The notes beneath the pieces are model-generated. The model was not told the DNA's origin, did no database searches, and worked only from the letters and a program-made list of their open reading frames with translations. The position numbers were made by a program, and so were the translations under genes. Shown piece by piece: positions 49,838 through 59,179 of a DNA stretch of 64,000 nucleotides. This DNA comes from Myxococcales bacterium (GTDB taxonomy: Bacteria; Myxococcota_A; Polyangia; Nannocystales; Nannocystaceae): contig JACKDU010000004.1 in assembly GCA_020633335.1 (NCBI GenBank), forward strand, positions 1 through 64,000, written 5' to 3'. Each line of letters opens with the position of its first letter. Position 1 is the stretch's first letter.

Positions 49838-51343
49838 CTAGCGCCGGCGGCGGAAGCCGACCAGCGCGAAGAGGCCGACCAGCGCGAAGCCGCCGCCCGA
49901 GGGCGAGGTCGTGCAGGTGCAGCCGATCTCGGTGTCGTCCTGGCCGCCGGTCGCCGAGTCGGAGCCCGCCGTCGCCCCGGTCGCGCTCGAGGCCCCGGTC
50001 GCGCTGCCAGCCGTACCGCCGCCGCCACCCGAGGTCTCGCCGCCGCCGCCGGTCCCACCGTCGGTCCCGCCGGTCCCGCCGCCGGTCCCGCCGGTCCCGC
50101 TCCCATCAGTCCCGCCGGTCCCGCCGTCGGGCATCGGCGCGGGCTTGCCGACGCCGACGCCGACCTCGTCGGCGTAGGCCTCGTTGCCCCCGAGGTCGAT
50201 CGCCTTCGCTCCGAAGATCCACTGGCCGGTCGGCATCGAGACCTTGAACTCGTAGGGCGGGCTCAGGTCGAGGCCGCCGTCGACCTCGTCGCCGTTGAGG
50301 ATCAGCTGGACGCCCTTGATCCCCCAGCCGACGTCCTGGGCGTCGACGACGATCGTCATGTCCTGGGTCGGGCCCGGGTACTCGGTGCCGTCGCCGGGGT
50401 CGAGGATCGCCACGGTCGGCGGCTCGGTGTCGGGGGCGGCCGGCGCCCCGCACATCGACGAGAGGCTCTCGGAGGTCGGCGAGGGCTCGCAGCTGGAGGT
50501 CCAGACCCCGCCGCCGGCCCCGGGATCGAGCGGGAAGAAGCCGCACTCGCCGGTCGGCTGCCAGTTGCCGAGCGCGTCGTGACACGGGGTGACGTCGATC
50601 CCGGTCTCCTGCTCGATCCAGCCGATCCCGTTGTGCATCATCGAGTAGTAGCCGCCGGTCCCGCAGGCGCCGCCGTAGGAGGTGATCCCGAAGACCCGCC
50701 AGGTGTCGTCCGCGGGCGCGCCGTACTTGCCCTTGTCGAGCTTGACGAAGACCGGGCCGCCGGAGTCGCCCTGGCACGAGTCCTTGCCGCCGCCGCCGAT
50801 GAAGGCCTCGTTCTTCCCGGTGATCTGGTTGATGGTCGTCGTGACCTCGCGCTTGATCCCGTAGGGGCCGTTGTCGGCGTTGCCGAAGCCGACGATGGTC
50901 ACCTCGGTCCCGGGCTTGAGGATGTCGGTCTCGCAGCCCATCAGGATCGGCACGAGCTGGACGTCGGTGACCGGCTCCGCGAGCTTGCAGACCGCGAAGT
51001 CGTTGCCGTTGCCCGGGCCGCCGCCGGGGTAGGTCTTGCACCACGCGGTCTTGACCGTTCGACCGACCCCGCCCTGCACGCTCTCGCCGAGGCGGATCTG
51101 GTTGTAGCCGGTGCCGCAGTGGGCGGCGTAGATGACGACCTCGGGGTGGACGAGCGTGCCGGTGCAGGCGCCCTCAAGCGACACGGTCGTCGGCCAGCCG
51201 CAGGTCGCTACCTCGGTGCCGCCGTAGATCCCGTCCGGGGTCAGGTCGATCGAGAACGCCAGCGGCTCGTCGGCGGCCGCAGACGGTGAGAAGAGGAAGA
51301 AACTCGCAAAACTCGCGCAGACCAGGGGCAGCAGGGGTCGCAT
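49838..51343 (-). CDS. Secreted trypsin-like serine protease with myxobacterial C-terminal sorting tail
   Basis: The 501-residue product has an N-terminal signal peptide (LLPLVCASFASFFLFSPSAAADE) and a trypsin-like domain with IYGGTEV (activation-type start), AAHC (His near 74), NDFAV (Asp near 115) and CQGDSGGP (Ser near 193). An Ig-like domain (VAILDPGDGTEYPG) and a Gly/Thr/Ser-rich stalk follow, then GCTCTTSPSGGG, a hydrophobic helix and RRRR. That last unit is the layout of myxobacterial C-terminal sorting signals. The protease is probably anchored to the outer membrane and cut by a sorting peptidase. The ATG at 51343 fits the signal peptide. Confidence 0.85.
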   Translation of the reverse strand: MRPLLPLVCASFASFFLFSPSAAADEPLAFSIDLTPDGIYGGTEVATCGWPTTVSLEGACTGTLVHPEVVIYAAHCGTGYNQIRLGESVQGGVGRTVKTAWCKTYPGGGPGNGNDFAVCKLAEPVTDVQLVPILMGCETDILKPGTEVTIVGFGNADNGPYGIKREVTTTINQITGKNEAFIGGGGKDSCQGDSGGPVFVKLDKGKYGAPADDTWRVFGITSYGGACGTGGYYSMMHNGIGWIEQETGIDVTPCHDALGNWQPTGECGFFPLDPGAGGGVWTSSCEPSPTSESLSSMCGAPAAPDTEPPTVAILDPGDGTEYPGPTQDMTIVVDAQDVGWGIKGVQLILNGDEVDGGLDLSPPYEFKVSMPTGQWIFGAKAIDLGGNEAYADEVGVGVGKPAPMPDGGTGGTDGSGTGGTGGGTGGTDGGTGGGGETSGGGGGTAGSATGASSATGATAGSDSATGGQDDTEIGCTCTTSPSGGGFALVGLFALVGFRRRR

Positions 51344-51528
51344 TCCTAAACTTTCGCATGCTCCTACCCACACGGCAATGCTCCCACACCCGGGAGATGC
51401 CGGCAGAATCCAGCCGTGAGAACGTGCGAACGGTCACAATCTCGGCCGCCGCGCGCGCCGCCCCGGCGACCGCCGGAAGCTTGCTACCGTGACGCCTTGA
51501 TCCCCCTCTGGGGACCTGGAGCCTGACC

Positions 51529-52806
51529 ATGAAGCTTGTACATGCCGCCATCCTCGCCCCGGCCGTCCTCGCCCTCGTCGGCAGCGGCTGCCCGACCTAC
51601 GTCGAGACCAGCGCGACCGCCGGCGACACCCAGGACACCAGCTCGTCGACCAGCGGCGACGCGAGCGCGAGCGCCAGCTCGACCTCGACGAGCACGTCCG
51701 AGGGCAGCGGCAGCGGCGGCGAGACGACGGGCGGCGGCGGCCCCGAGGTGCCCGAGGCCTACGGCGAGTGGCTCAAGCGCGAGCCCCCCGGGGCGCTCTG
51801 CTCGAACGGCTCGCAGTACAAGTTCTTCGTCAACTTCTCGGAGACCTCCGACAACCTCCTGATCTACCTCGAGCCCGGCGGCGCCTGCTGGGACTACGAG
51901 ACCTGCTCGGGCTCGACCTCGCTGGGTGCGGCCAACCCCGACGGGATCCCCGACGCCCACATGAAGAAGTACGCCGACCTCTCGCCGATCCTGCGGCGCG
52001 ACGTCGAGGACAACCCGGCCCGCGACTGGAACCTGGTCTTCATCCCCTACTGCACCGGCGACGTGCACACCGGGAACAAGACCATGATCTACGAGGATCC
52101 GGAGGGGAAGAACCCGCCGCTCACCTACATCCACAACGGCCACAACAACATCATGGCCGTCGTCGACTACCTCAACACCCAGTTCCCCCACGTCGGCAAG
52201 ATGATGCTCACCGGCTGCTCGGCCGGCGGCGCGGGCTCGCTGATCAACTACTACTTCTTCCGCAACGGGATCGAGGGCGTCGACCGCGGCTACCTGATGG
52301 ACGACTCCGGGCCGATCTTCCCGAGCAGCGGCTACTCGGGCCCGCTCCACGCCAAGATCCGCGGCTCCTGGGACGTCGATCCGATCCTCGAGTCGATCCC
52401 CGAGGGGGCGGCGATCAAGGACGACTTCGGCAACCTCAACGTGATGCTCGCGTCGATCTTCCCCGACGATCGCCTGAGCACGATCTACTTCAAGCGCGAC
52501 TACAACTTCTCGCGCTACTCCTACGAGCGCTTCTACCCCGACCCGAGCAAGGAGCAGACCCTCTCCTACTGGGCGAAGGACTCGGCGCTCCTCACCGAGC
52601 AATACGACGAGCACGAGAACCTCGCCTACTACATCCCCTACTGGCGGGAGTTCAACGACTCGCACTGCCTCGGGATCGTCTCCTACCTCGACACCGACAT
52701 CCCCGAGCTCGACATGACGCTCCCGGGCTTCATCGATCAGCTCCTCGACGACGACGCGCCGCTCGAGAGCTACGAGGAGAGCGACCAGCCGGGGGAGGAC
52801 CTCTAG
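51529..52806 (+). CDS. Pectinacetylesterase/Notum-like surface lipoprotein
   Basis: The 425-residue product has lipobox GSGC (Cys21) and a Thr/Ser-rich tether. An alpha/beta-hydrolase of the pectinacetylesterase family follows: LEPGGACWDYETC, nucleophile Ser in TGCSAGGAGS (near 230), Asp in LMDDSGPIF and a late His in NDSHCLG. These enzymes remove acetyl or acyl groups from polysaccharides or lipidated proteins. The stop codon overlaps the end of the convergent beta-barrel gene by four bases. Confidence 0.85.
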   Translation: MKLVHAAILAPAVLALVGSGCPTYVETSATAGDTQDTSSSTSGDASASASSTSTSTSEGSGSGGETTGGGGPEVPEAYGEWLKREPPGALCSNGSQYKFFVNFSETSDNLLIYLEPGGACWDYETCSGSTSLGAANPDGIPDAHMKKYADLSPILRRDVEDNPARDWNLVFIPYCTGDVHTGNKTMIYEDPEGKNPPLTYIHNGHNNIMAVVDYLNTQFPHVGKMMLTGCSAGGAGSLINYYFFRNGIEGVDRGYLMDDSGPIFPSSGYSGPLHAKIRGSWDVDPILESIPEGAAIKDDFGNLNVMLASIFPDDRLSTIYFKRDYNFSRYSYERFYPDPSKEQTLSYWAKDSALLTEQYDEHENLAYYIPYWREFNDSHCLGIVSYLDTDIPELDMTLPGFIDQLLDDDAPLESYEESDQPGEDL

Positions 52807-54383
52807 AAGAAGACCCGCGACTCGAGGTAGACGAGGAGCGGCGAGAGCCCGAACTCGGAGCCGAGCGCGAAGGTCCCGGCCATCGGGTCGACGTCCCGGA
52901 GGCCGCGCCCCCAGGGGACGAAGAGGCCGAGGATCAGGTCGGACTCGTCGGCGACGTTGTAGGCGAGGGAGAGGCCGGCGAGGCCCGAGCCGTCGTTGGC
53001 GTTGACGATCCCGAAGGCGGCGGCCCGGAGGATCGGGACGACGTCCATGCCGACCGCGGCCGCGGCGTAGTGGCGCGCGAGGTAGGGGACGGTGTCGACG
53101 TAGATCTCGGGGGCTCGGTCGAGGTAGGCGCTGGCCTTGGTCGCGCCGTCGGAGATCAGCATGTACTCGGCCGAGATGCTGGCGTTGTGCCAGGCGAAGG
53201 CGACGTTCGGGCCGCCGACGGCGCGCACGTAGATCGGCAGGTCGTCGTCGCCGTGGCCCTTGCCGTCGCGGTCGGGGAAGCCGACGTGGAACTCGGCTCG
53301 CAGGCCGATCGGCCCCGCGTCGCCCTGGGCGGAGCCGCCGACCGCCCAGCGCTCGGCGAGCTTGCCCCCGAGGACGCCCCACTCGAAGCCGCCCGCGACC
53401 AGCCCGGCGCGGGCGAAGGCCGCGCTCCGCCCCCAGGTCGGCGCGCCGTCGGCGTCGTAGCCGAGGACGCCGACGACGTCGACGGTCGCCAGCATGCCGG
53501 CGGCGACCGAGACCCGGAGGGCGTCGACGCCGGGCTTGTAGATCCGGTTGACCGCGGTCGCCGAGAAGGGCGCGAAGAAGTCGTTGGCCGCGAACATCCC
53601 GGTGACGCTGTAGTTGACCGGGAAGCGGCCGACGTCGATCTTCACGGGCCCGGCGCGGACGCTGGTCGCCGCCCGGTCGAGGCCCATGGTCCCGCGGATC
53701 GCCCCGTTCTCCCAGAAGGTCCAGCGGAGGTAGCGGGTGCGGTAGACGCTGTCGGTCGCGCCGGCGCTGGTGAAGGCGCCGCCGAGCGATCCGAGCGGCG
53801 AGCGGGCGAGGTCGACGAAGCCGTTGACCTCGAAGGAGACGTGGCGGCCGGCGTCGGCGTCGACGGTGATCCGGCCGACGGCGACCCCGAGGGCGTCGTC
53901 GCCGTTCGGGAAGACCAGCGGCTCGTCGGGGAAGTGGAGGTAGGCGCCGGTGAGGCGGAGGCTGCCGCCGAGGATCTGATCGACGCTCTGGCGCTCGTCC
54001 TCGGCGAAGGTGTCGGCGGCCTTGGCCTCGCCCTCGCCCCTTGCTCCCTTCGCGCCGGCCTTCGCCCCGCCCTTCGCCCCCTTCGCAGGCGCCGACGCCC
54101 CGGCGTCGAGGTCCTTCGCCTGGTCGGAGAAGCCGGAGCCGAGGGCGTCGAAGTCGAAGTCCCAGCCCTCGTCGTCGCTCGCCTCGCCGGCCTCACCGGC
54201 CCCAGCGCGCTCGTCGGCGGCGCCGGCCCCCCTCTCCTCGCCTGGGCCAGCCTGCGCCTCGGCGGGCACCTCCCGGGCCGCGGCCGCCGGCGGCGCGACC
54301 TCGACGAAGTCGGCCCCGCGCTCGCTCGGCGTGACCGGCGGCCCGCCGAGCGCGAGCGCGAGCGCGAGGCTGCCCGGCGTCAC
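52803..54383 (-). CDS. Predicted outer-membrane beta-barrel protein
   Basis: The 526-residue product has a weak signal peptide (SLALALALGG), an acidic/Ala-rich disordered stretch (about residues 20-125) and a long region of alternating beta strands with aromatic girdles (HVSFEVNGFVDLA, RTRYLRWTFWENGAIRGTM, GLRAEFHVGF, FAWHNASISAEYML), ending with a Phe (SRVFF). This is typical of outer-membrane porins, whose last residue is often Phe. It is the last gene of the ABC-transporter operon, overlapping the ATPase gene by one base, so it may be the outer-membrane exit of that route. Confidence 0.7.
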   Translation of the reverse strand: MTPGSLALALALGGPPVTPSERGADFVEVAPPAAAAREVPAEAQAGPGEERGAGAADERAGAGEAGEASDDEGWDFDFDALGSGFSDQAKDLDAGASAPAKGAKGGAKAGAKGARGEGEAKAADTFAEDERQSVDQILGGSLRLTGAYLHFPDEPLVFPNGDDALGVAVGRITVDADAGRHVSFEVNGFVDLARSPLGSLGGAFTSAGATDSVYRTRYLRWTFWENGAIRGTMGLDRAATSVRAGPVKIDVGRFPVNYSVTGMFAANDFFAPFSATAVNRIYKPGVDALRVSVAAGMLATVDVVGVLGYDADGAPTWGRSAAFARAGLVAGGFEWGVLGGKLAERWAVGGSAQGDAGPIGLRAEFHVGFPDRDGKGHGDDDLPIYVRAVGGPNVAFAWHNASISAEYMLISDGATKASAYLDRAPEIYVDTVPYLARHYAAAAVGMDVVPILRAAAFGIVNANDGSGLAGLSLAYNVADESDLILGLFVPWGRGLRDVDPMAGTFALGSEFGLSPLLVYLESRVFF

Positions 54384-55111
54384 TAGTCCCTCCGCTCGTC
54401 GCTCTCGATCTTGCCGTCGACGAGGTGGACGATCCGCCGCGCGCGGGCCATCACCCGCGGGTCGTGGGTCGAGAAGATGAAGGTCACCCCGCGCTCGCGG
54501 TTGAGCTTCTCCATCAGCCCGAGGAGGAGCTCGGCGGTGGTCGAGTCGACGTTCGCGGTCGGCTCGTCGGCGAGGGTGACGGCCGGGTTCGAGGCGATCG
54601 CCCGGGCGATCGCCACCCGCTGCTGCTGGCCCCCGGACATCTCGTTCGGCCGCCGGCGCTCCATCCCCTCGAGGCCGACGTCGCGGAGGAGCTGGCCGAC
54701 CCGGGCAGCCCGCTCGGCCGCCGGCACCCCCTGGAGGCGGAGGACGAGCTCGGCGTTCTCGTAGGCCGAGAGCACCGGGATCAGGTTGTAGGCCTGGAAG
54801 ACGAAGCCGATCCGGTCGCGGCGGAGCCGGCTCTGGGCGCCGCGCGAGAGCTTCGCCAGGTCCTTGCCCTCGAGGAGGACGCGCCCGGAGGTCGGCGTGT
54901 CGAGGGCGCCGATGACGTTGAGCGCGGTCGTCTTGCCGGAGCCGGAGGGCCCGGTGAGCGCGAGGAATTCCCCGCGCCGCACCTGCAGGGAGAGGCCGCG
55001 GAGCGCGTGGACCTCGATCTTCCCCTGCCGGTAGGTCTTGGTGATGTTGTCGAGCTCGACGATGACGTCGCCCGCGGGCTCGTCGCTCAGCTTCTCGGCG
55101 CTCTCAGCCAT
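54383..55111 (-). CDS. LolD/MacB-type ABC transporter ATPase
   Basis: The 242-residue protein has Walker A TGPSGSGKTT, Q-loop FQAYNLIPV, signature SGGQQQRVAIARAI, Walker B VTLADEPTANVD and H-loop STHD. It is of the LolD/MacB type, energising two FtsX-like permeases by mechanotransmission. The ATG at 55111 lies 11 bases after the upstream permease stop. The open frame upstream to 55171 is not used because it overlaps the permease. Confidence 0.95.
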   Translation of the reverse strand: MAESAEKLSDEPAGDVIVELDNITKTYRQGKIEVHALRGLSLQVRRGEFLALTGPSGSGKTTALNVIGALDTPTSGRVLLEGKDLAKLSRGAQSRLRRDRIGFVFQAYNLIPVLSAYENAELVLRLQGVPAAERAARVGQLLRDVGLEGMERRRPNEMSGGQQQRVAIARAIASNPAVTLADEPTANVDSTTAELLLGLMEKLNRERGVTFIFSTHDPRVMARARRIVHLVDGKIESDERRD

Positions 55112-55122
55112 GATAGGGCTCC

Positions 55123-56364
55123 TCAGACGATGCGGATGGTCTCGACCGGCGCGACCCGCCCGGCCCGCCACGCGGGGTAGAGGCCGGCGGTCATCGTCGC
55201 CAGGAAGATCGCGGCGGCGATGATGAGCGCGTGCGGCCCGTAGATCCTGACGTAGAGGATCGGATCGACGCCGACGCCGGCGACCTCGACGCCCTCGGCG
55301 ATCATCTTCGAGTAGTCGAGGCCGACCGTGCTCAGGTAGTGGTAGGGGTAGGCCGTCAGCAGGACCCCGGCGAAGAGGCCGCAGAGGGCGATCCAGAAGC
55401 TCTCCCAGATCACGAGGGCGAAGAGCTGACCGGAGGAGAAGCCGATCGCCGCCATGATCCCGAACTCGCGGAGGCGCTCCATCACCGAGACGAAGAGGGT
55501 GTTGAAGATCCCGGCGGCGATCAGCACGGTGATGATCCCCTCGAGGATGACCGTGCTGGTCGTCTTCATGGTGATGAAGCCGGCGAGGTCGGGCTGCGCC
55601 TGATCCCAGGTGAGCACCGCCGCCCCGTCGGCCTCGCCCGCGAGGCGAGCGGCGACCGCCGCCGCGTCGCGGTGGTCGTCGACGAAGACCGCGAGCTGGG
55701 TCGCCTCGTCGGGCGCGTAGCCGAGGAGCGCGCGGAGGCGGTTGATCGGCATCAGGCAGATCCCGCCGTCGATCGTCGGCGAGCCGGTGCGGACGATCCC
55801 CGAGACCCGGGCGAGCCCCGAGGCGATCTCGCCGCGCTTGTCGGTGACGGTGATGACGACCTTCTTGCCCATGCCGACGCCGAGGTTCTCGGCCATCGTC
55901 GCGCCGAGGATGATCCCCTTGTCGTCGGCGCTCTTGAAGAGCTCGCCCTCGGCGAGGGCGTCGATGATCCGCAGGGTCGTGTCGTCCTCGATCGCCGGAT
56001 CGATCCCGAGGATCATCGCGCCGGTGCTGTTGGCGCTGGTCGAGAGCATGGTCGCGCCGCTCACCCGGACGACCGCGCGCTCGACCTCGGGATCGGCGAG
56101 CGCCCTCTCGCGGAGCGCCGTCGCCCCCTGGACGCTCTTCTTGAGCGACGGGGTCTCGGCGTAGTCGGGGTGCTGGACGACGACGTGGCCGCCGCCGAGG
56201 CTGGCGGCGTGATCGATCATCGACCCGTAGGAGGAGTCGCCGATCCCGGTGAACATCACCGCGAGGAGGACGCCGAAGGAGATGCTGAAGAGGGTGATCA
56301 CCGTCCGCCGGCGGTTGCGCCAGATGTTGCGCCAGGCCAGGGTGCTGAGTCGTGGGCCGTGCAT
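55123..56364 (-). CDS. FtsX/LolE-type permease
   Basis: The 413-residue product has an N-terminal membrane helix after RLSTLAWRNIWRNRRRTV (a classic FtsX start), a large periplasmic MacB-like domain with DPAIEDDTTLRIIDALAEGE, and three C-terminal helices (VILEGIITVLIAAGIFNTLFVSVMERLREFG). It forms a pair with the upstream permease. Together they would extract or move a lipid or lipoprotein from the inner membrane, with energy from the LolD-type ATPase. Confidence 0.9.
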   Translation of the reverse strand: MHGPRLSTLAWRNIWRNRRRTVITLFSISFGVLLAVMFTGIGDSSYGSMIDHAASLGGGHVVVQHPDYAETPSLKKSVQGATALRERALADPEVERAVVRVSGATMLSTSANSTGAMILGIDPAIEDDTTLRIIDALAEGELFKSADDKGIILGATMAENLGVGMGKKVVITVTDKRGEIASGLARVSGIVRTGSPTIDGGICLMPINRLRALLGYAPDEATQLAVFVDDHRDAAAVAARLAGEADGAAVLTWDQAQPDLAGFITMKTTSTVILEGIITVLIAAGIFNTLFVSVMERLREFGIMAAIGFSSGQLFALVIWESFWIALCGLFAGVLLTAYPYHYLSTVGLDYSKMIAEGVEVAGVGVDPILYVRIYGPHALIIAAAIFLATMTAGLYPAWRAGRVAPVETIRIV

Positions 56365-56374
56365 CGTGGGCTCG

Positions 56375-57589
56375 TCAGTGGTGGTGGATCGCCTCGAGGG
56401 GCTTGACGAAGGCCGCCCGCAGCGCGGGGTAGAGGACGGCCAGGAAGATGATGATCGTCAGCGCGAGGATCGGCGTGGTGTAGGTCGAGGCGTCGACCTC
56501 CGAGCGCCAGGTCGAGTCCCAGGCGATCCCCATCAGCGAGAGGTTGCCCATCGACGCGAGGTCGAGGCCGACCCGGGTCATGTAGAGGTTCACCGGGATC
56601 GAGAGGGCGACGCCGATGAGCACGGCGAGCGCCGTCTGGATCAGGGTCTCGAGGAGGATGAGGCGGAGGACCGCGCCCGGGCCGACGCCCAGCGCCTTGA
56701 GGATCCCGAACTCGCGGATCCGCTCGAAGACCGCCATCAGCATCGCGTTGAGGACGACGATGCCGATCGCGATGTAGACGATGACGAACATCACCATCAT
56801 CGCCGAGCGGCCGGACTCGAGCATCGACGCCATCGCCGGCATGATCGCCTTCCAGCTCTTGGCCTCGAGGCCCGGCGCGAGCTCGGCGAGCTTGGCGAGC
56901 GCCTCGCCCTCAGGGAGCCCCGGCGGCGTCCGGACGATCACCTGGTGGGCCCCCTCGGGGAAGACCATGAGCTCGCGGAAGGCGTCCTGGGTCATGAAGA
57001 CCGTCGCCCGATCGACCGGATCCGAGACCCCGCGGAGGATCCCGCGGACGTGGTAGAGGTCGTTGGCCATCGATCCGTCGGCGGCCTGCGACAAGACGAC
57101 GAGCTCGTCGCCGACGCCGACGCCGAGGGTCTTGGCGAGGCGCCGGCCGATCACGACCTCGTCCGGGGCCGCCGGATCGATCCAGGTGCCGGCCTGGAGC
57201 TCGCGGTAGACCCGCGAGACCTGGGCGTCGTGGGCGGGATCGAGGCCGCGGAGGAGGATCCCCGAGGAGTTGTCGCCGGCGGCCGCGAGGCCGGAGCCGA
57301 GGAGGCGGGCGGAGGCCTTGTAGCCCGCGCCCTCGAGGCGATCCACTAGCCCCTCGGGGTCGTCGATCGTCGTGTAGATCGACGGGCTCTTGCGGTAGCC
57401 CTCCGGGAAGATCTGGGCGTCGCCGACCTCGAGGTCGACGACGTTCCGCTCCATCCCGTTCATGTAGCCGGTGACCAGCCCGGAGTAGAAGATCATCACG
57501 AAGAGCGCGAGGCTGGTCGCGCCGATCGTCACGCCGGAGCGCCGCGGGTTGCGCCATACGTTGCGCCAGGCGAGCTTCAGGGTGTCCAT
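56375..57589 (-). CDS. FtsX/LolC-type permease
   Basis: The 404-residue product has the same layout as the following gene: LKLAWRNVWRNPRRSGVTIGATSLALFVMIFYSGLV at the N-terminus, the periplasmic domain and C-terminal helices with VFERIREFGILKALG, ending in KPLEAIHHH, a His tail of three residues. It lies 37 bases after the LolA-like gene and 10 bases before the next permease gene. It probably forms a heterodimer with the second permease. Confidence 0.9.
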   Translation of the reverse strand: MDTLKLAWRNVWRNPRRSGVTIGATSLALFVMIFYSGLVTGYMNGMERNVVDLEVGDAQIFPEGYRKSPSIYTTIDDPEGLVDRLEGAGYKASARLLGSGLAAAGDNSSGILLRGLDPAHDAQVSRVYRELQAGTWIDPAAPDEVVIGRRLAKTLGVGVGDELVVLSQAADGSMANDLYHVRGILRGVSDPVDRATVFMTQDAFRELMVFPEGAHQVIVRTPPGLPEGEALAKLAELAPGLEAKSWKAIMPAMASMLESGRSAMMVMFVIVYIAIGIVVLNAMLMAVFERIREFGILKALGVGPGAVLRLILLETLIQTALAVLIGVALSIPVNLYMTRVGLDLASMGNLSLMGIAWDSTWRSEVDASTYTTPILALTIIIFLAVLYPALRAAFVKPLEAIHHH

Positions 57590-57626
57590 GCCGCGGCTCC
57601 TCGGGGCTCTCTTGGGCTCTCTCGGG

Positions 57627-58466
57627 CTAGATCGACTGGAGGCGCTGGAGGGTGAAGAAGGAGCGCTCGAGGCCGACGTTGAACTCGATCTTCGCGTAGC
57701 GGATCTCGGTGTACTCGCCGGGCTTGTCGAGCGGGGTCATCCGCATCCGCGCCGGGAAGGTCCGATCGCCGAGGGTGCGGAAGTCGGAGAGCTCGAGCTT
57801 GCGCGCCGGGTTGCCGTCCTCGTCGTAGAAGATCTCCTGGGCCGGCATCAGGTCGCCCTGGCGGATCATGATCTCGATCTTCCCCCAGACCACCGGCGCG
57901 TCGGGCTTCGGCGTCAGGGTGATCAGGTAGGTCGCCTCGCCGTCGATGATTGGCCCCTCCGCCGAGTCGGCGGTGAACTCGTCGGCGAGGCGGGTGCCCT
58001 TCACCAGGTCGTCGTTGGTGAAGTGCGAGCCCATCCACGAGCCGCCCATCATCGCCCCGGTGATCTTGATCGTCCGGCCGGTCTTCGAGAGGTAGGTGAA
58101 GAGATCCTCCTTGGCCTTGAGGGTCGCGGTCCCCCGCTCCTTCTTCGGCTCGAGGATCCGGACCAGCGAGTAGTCCTCGCCGAGCGACCAGGACTCCATC
58201 GCCATCGACCGGGTCCAGTGCTTGGTCGAGACCTTCATCTGCATCAGCCCGTGGCTCGACTCGCCGCGGTGGAGGTCGTCGACCCGGTTGAGGAGGTACT
58301 CGACGAAGCCGGGGTCGCCGGGCTTCGGGGTCGCCGCGGCCACGGCCTCCGCGGGGGCTGGCGCGGCCTCGCCGGCGATCGCCAGGGCCGGCAGGGCCGC
58401 GAGGAGGAGCGCCCCGCCGAGGAGCCCGAGGTGCGCGCGTCGTGTGTGTCCGGTTGCCATCTTCAT
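57627..58466 (-). CDS. LolA-like periplasmic outer-membrane lipoprotein-sorting-type protein
   Basis: The 279-residue product has a cleavable signal (LLGGALLLAALPALAIA) and a LolA-like fold with DDLHRGESSHGLMQMKVSTKHWTR, YLSKTGRTIKI, the typical MGGSWMGSHFTNDDL and RMRMTPLDKPGEYTEIRY. Proteins of this PF17131-type class ferry acylated molecules between membranes, often beside RND or ABC transporters. It starts four bases inside the end of the TetR gene. The Met at codon 3 is also a possible start. Confidence 0.85.
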   Translation of the reverse strand: MKMATGHTRRAHLGLLGGALLLAALPALAIAGEAAPAPAEAVAAATPKPGDPGFVEYLLNRVDDLHRGESSHGLMQMKVSTKHWTRSMAMESWSLGEDYSLVRILEPKKERGTATLKAKEDLFTYLSKTGRTIKITGAMMGGSWMGSHFTNDDLVKGTRLADEFTADSAEGPIIDGEATYLITLTPKPDAPVVWGKIEIMIRQGDLMPAQEIFYDEDGNPARKLELSDFRTLGDRTFPARMRMTPLDKPGEYTEIRYAKIEFNVGLERSFFTLQRLQSI

Positions 58467-59116
58467 CCCTCCTTCGAACCAATCCCGTCGATCACGAGCT
58501 CGCCGATCCTATCGGCCAGGCGCTCGATGCTCATCCCCTGGCGGACGTGATCGACGCGCAAGAGTGGCGCGACGTAGAACACCGTGGACATCGCCGCGAT
58601 CCGCTCCCGCATCTCGTCGGCGCTCCAGCTCCCGGGGACCGCCGCCGCCAGGAGCTCGCCGAAGATCGCGAATTGATCGCGGCTCGCCTGGGCGAGGAGC
58701 TCGGGGTTGAGCTCCGCCATCACCGCGCTCAGCTCCTCGTCGCCGCCGACCAGGCGCGAGAGGAGCGGCGAGCGGGCGACCACCACGAGGGCCGTGCTGA
58801 CCCAGCGACGGAGGCGCTCGCGCGGCGGCAGGGACTCGTCAAAGAGGCTGCTGAAGGCCGCGAGCGAGCGCAGCTTCTCCCAGGCGATGGTCGCCACCAG
58901 GACGTCGATCTTGCTCTCGAAGTAGAGGTAGAAGGTCCCCTTGGCGATCCCGGCCCGCCGGGCGATGTCGCCGATGCTCGCCTTGCGGTAGCCGTGGGCG
59001 ACGAAGAGCTCGCTGGCCGCCTCGAGGATCCGCCGCCGCTTGCGACCGCGCGGGTCCTCGGGATCGATCTCGCCGACCAGCTCGGCGAGCCGGTCCTCGA
59101 CCGACTTGAGGCTCAT
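58463..59116 (-). CDS. TetR-family repressor of the transport operon
   Basis: The 217-residue product has the TetR helix-turn-helix: RRRILEAASELFVAHGYRKASIGDIARRAGIAKGTFYLYFESK, followed by a variable ligand domain. It is the first gene of the LolA/FtsX/FtsX/LolD/barrel operon and overlaps the LolA-like gene by four bases. A GTG start at 59125 is possible, but the ATG at 59116 is preferred. An inverted repeat that could be its own operator begins 13 bases upstream of this ATG (see next entry), suggesting autoregulation. Confidence 0.9.
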   Translation of the reverse strand: MSLKSVEDRLAELVGEIDPEDPRGRKRRRILEAASELFVAHGYRKASIGDIARRAGIAKGTFYLYFESKIDVLVATIAWEKLRSLAAFSSLFDESLPPRERLRRWVSTALVVVARSPLLSRLVGGDEELSAVMAELNPELLAQASRDQFAIFGELLAAAVPGSWSADEMRERIAAMSTVFYVAPLLRVDHVRQGMSIERLADRIGELVIDGIGSKEG

Positions 59117-59128
59117 CCCAGGCACTGA

Positions 59129-59160
59129 TGACCAAATTACCCGAATCGGTCATTTGGTCA
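59129..59160. promoter_or_regulatory. Candidate TetR operator
   Basis: A perfect nine-base inverted repeat (TGACCAAAT at 59129-59137 and ATTTGGTCA at 59152-59160) lies just upstream of the TetR gene. It is overlapped by a tandem AATCGG(T/C)CATT motif (59144-59172). TetR regulators commonly bind such repeats near their own promoter. The 14-base spacer is longer than usual, so the true operator may use the inner TGACC units. Confidence 0.55.
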
Positions 59161-59179
59161 AATCGGCCATTCGTCGGGA

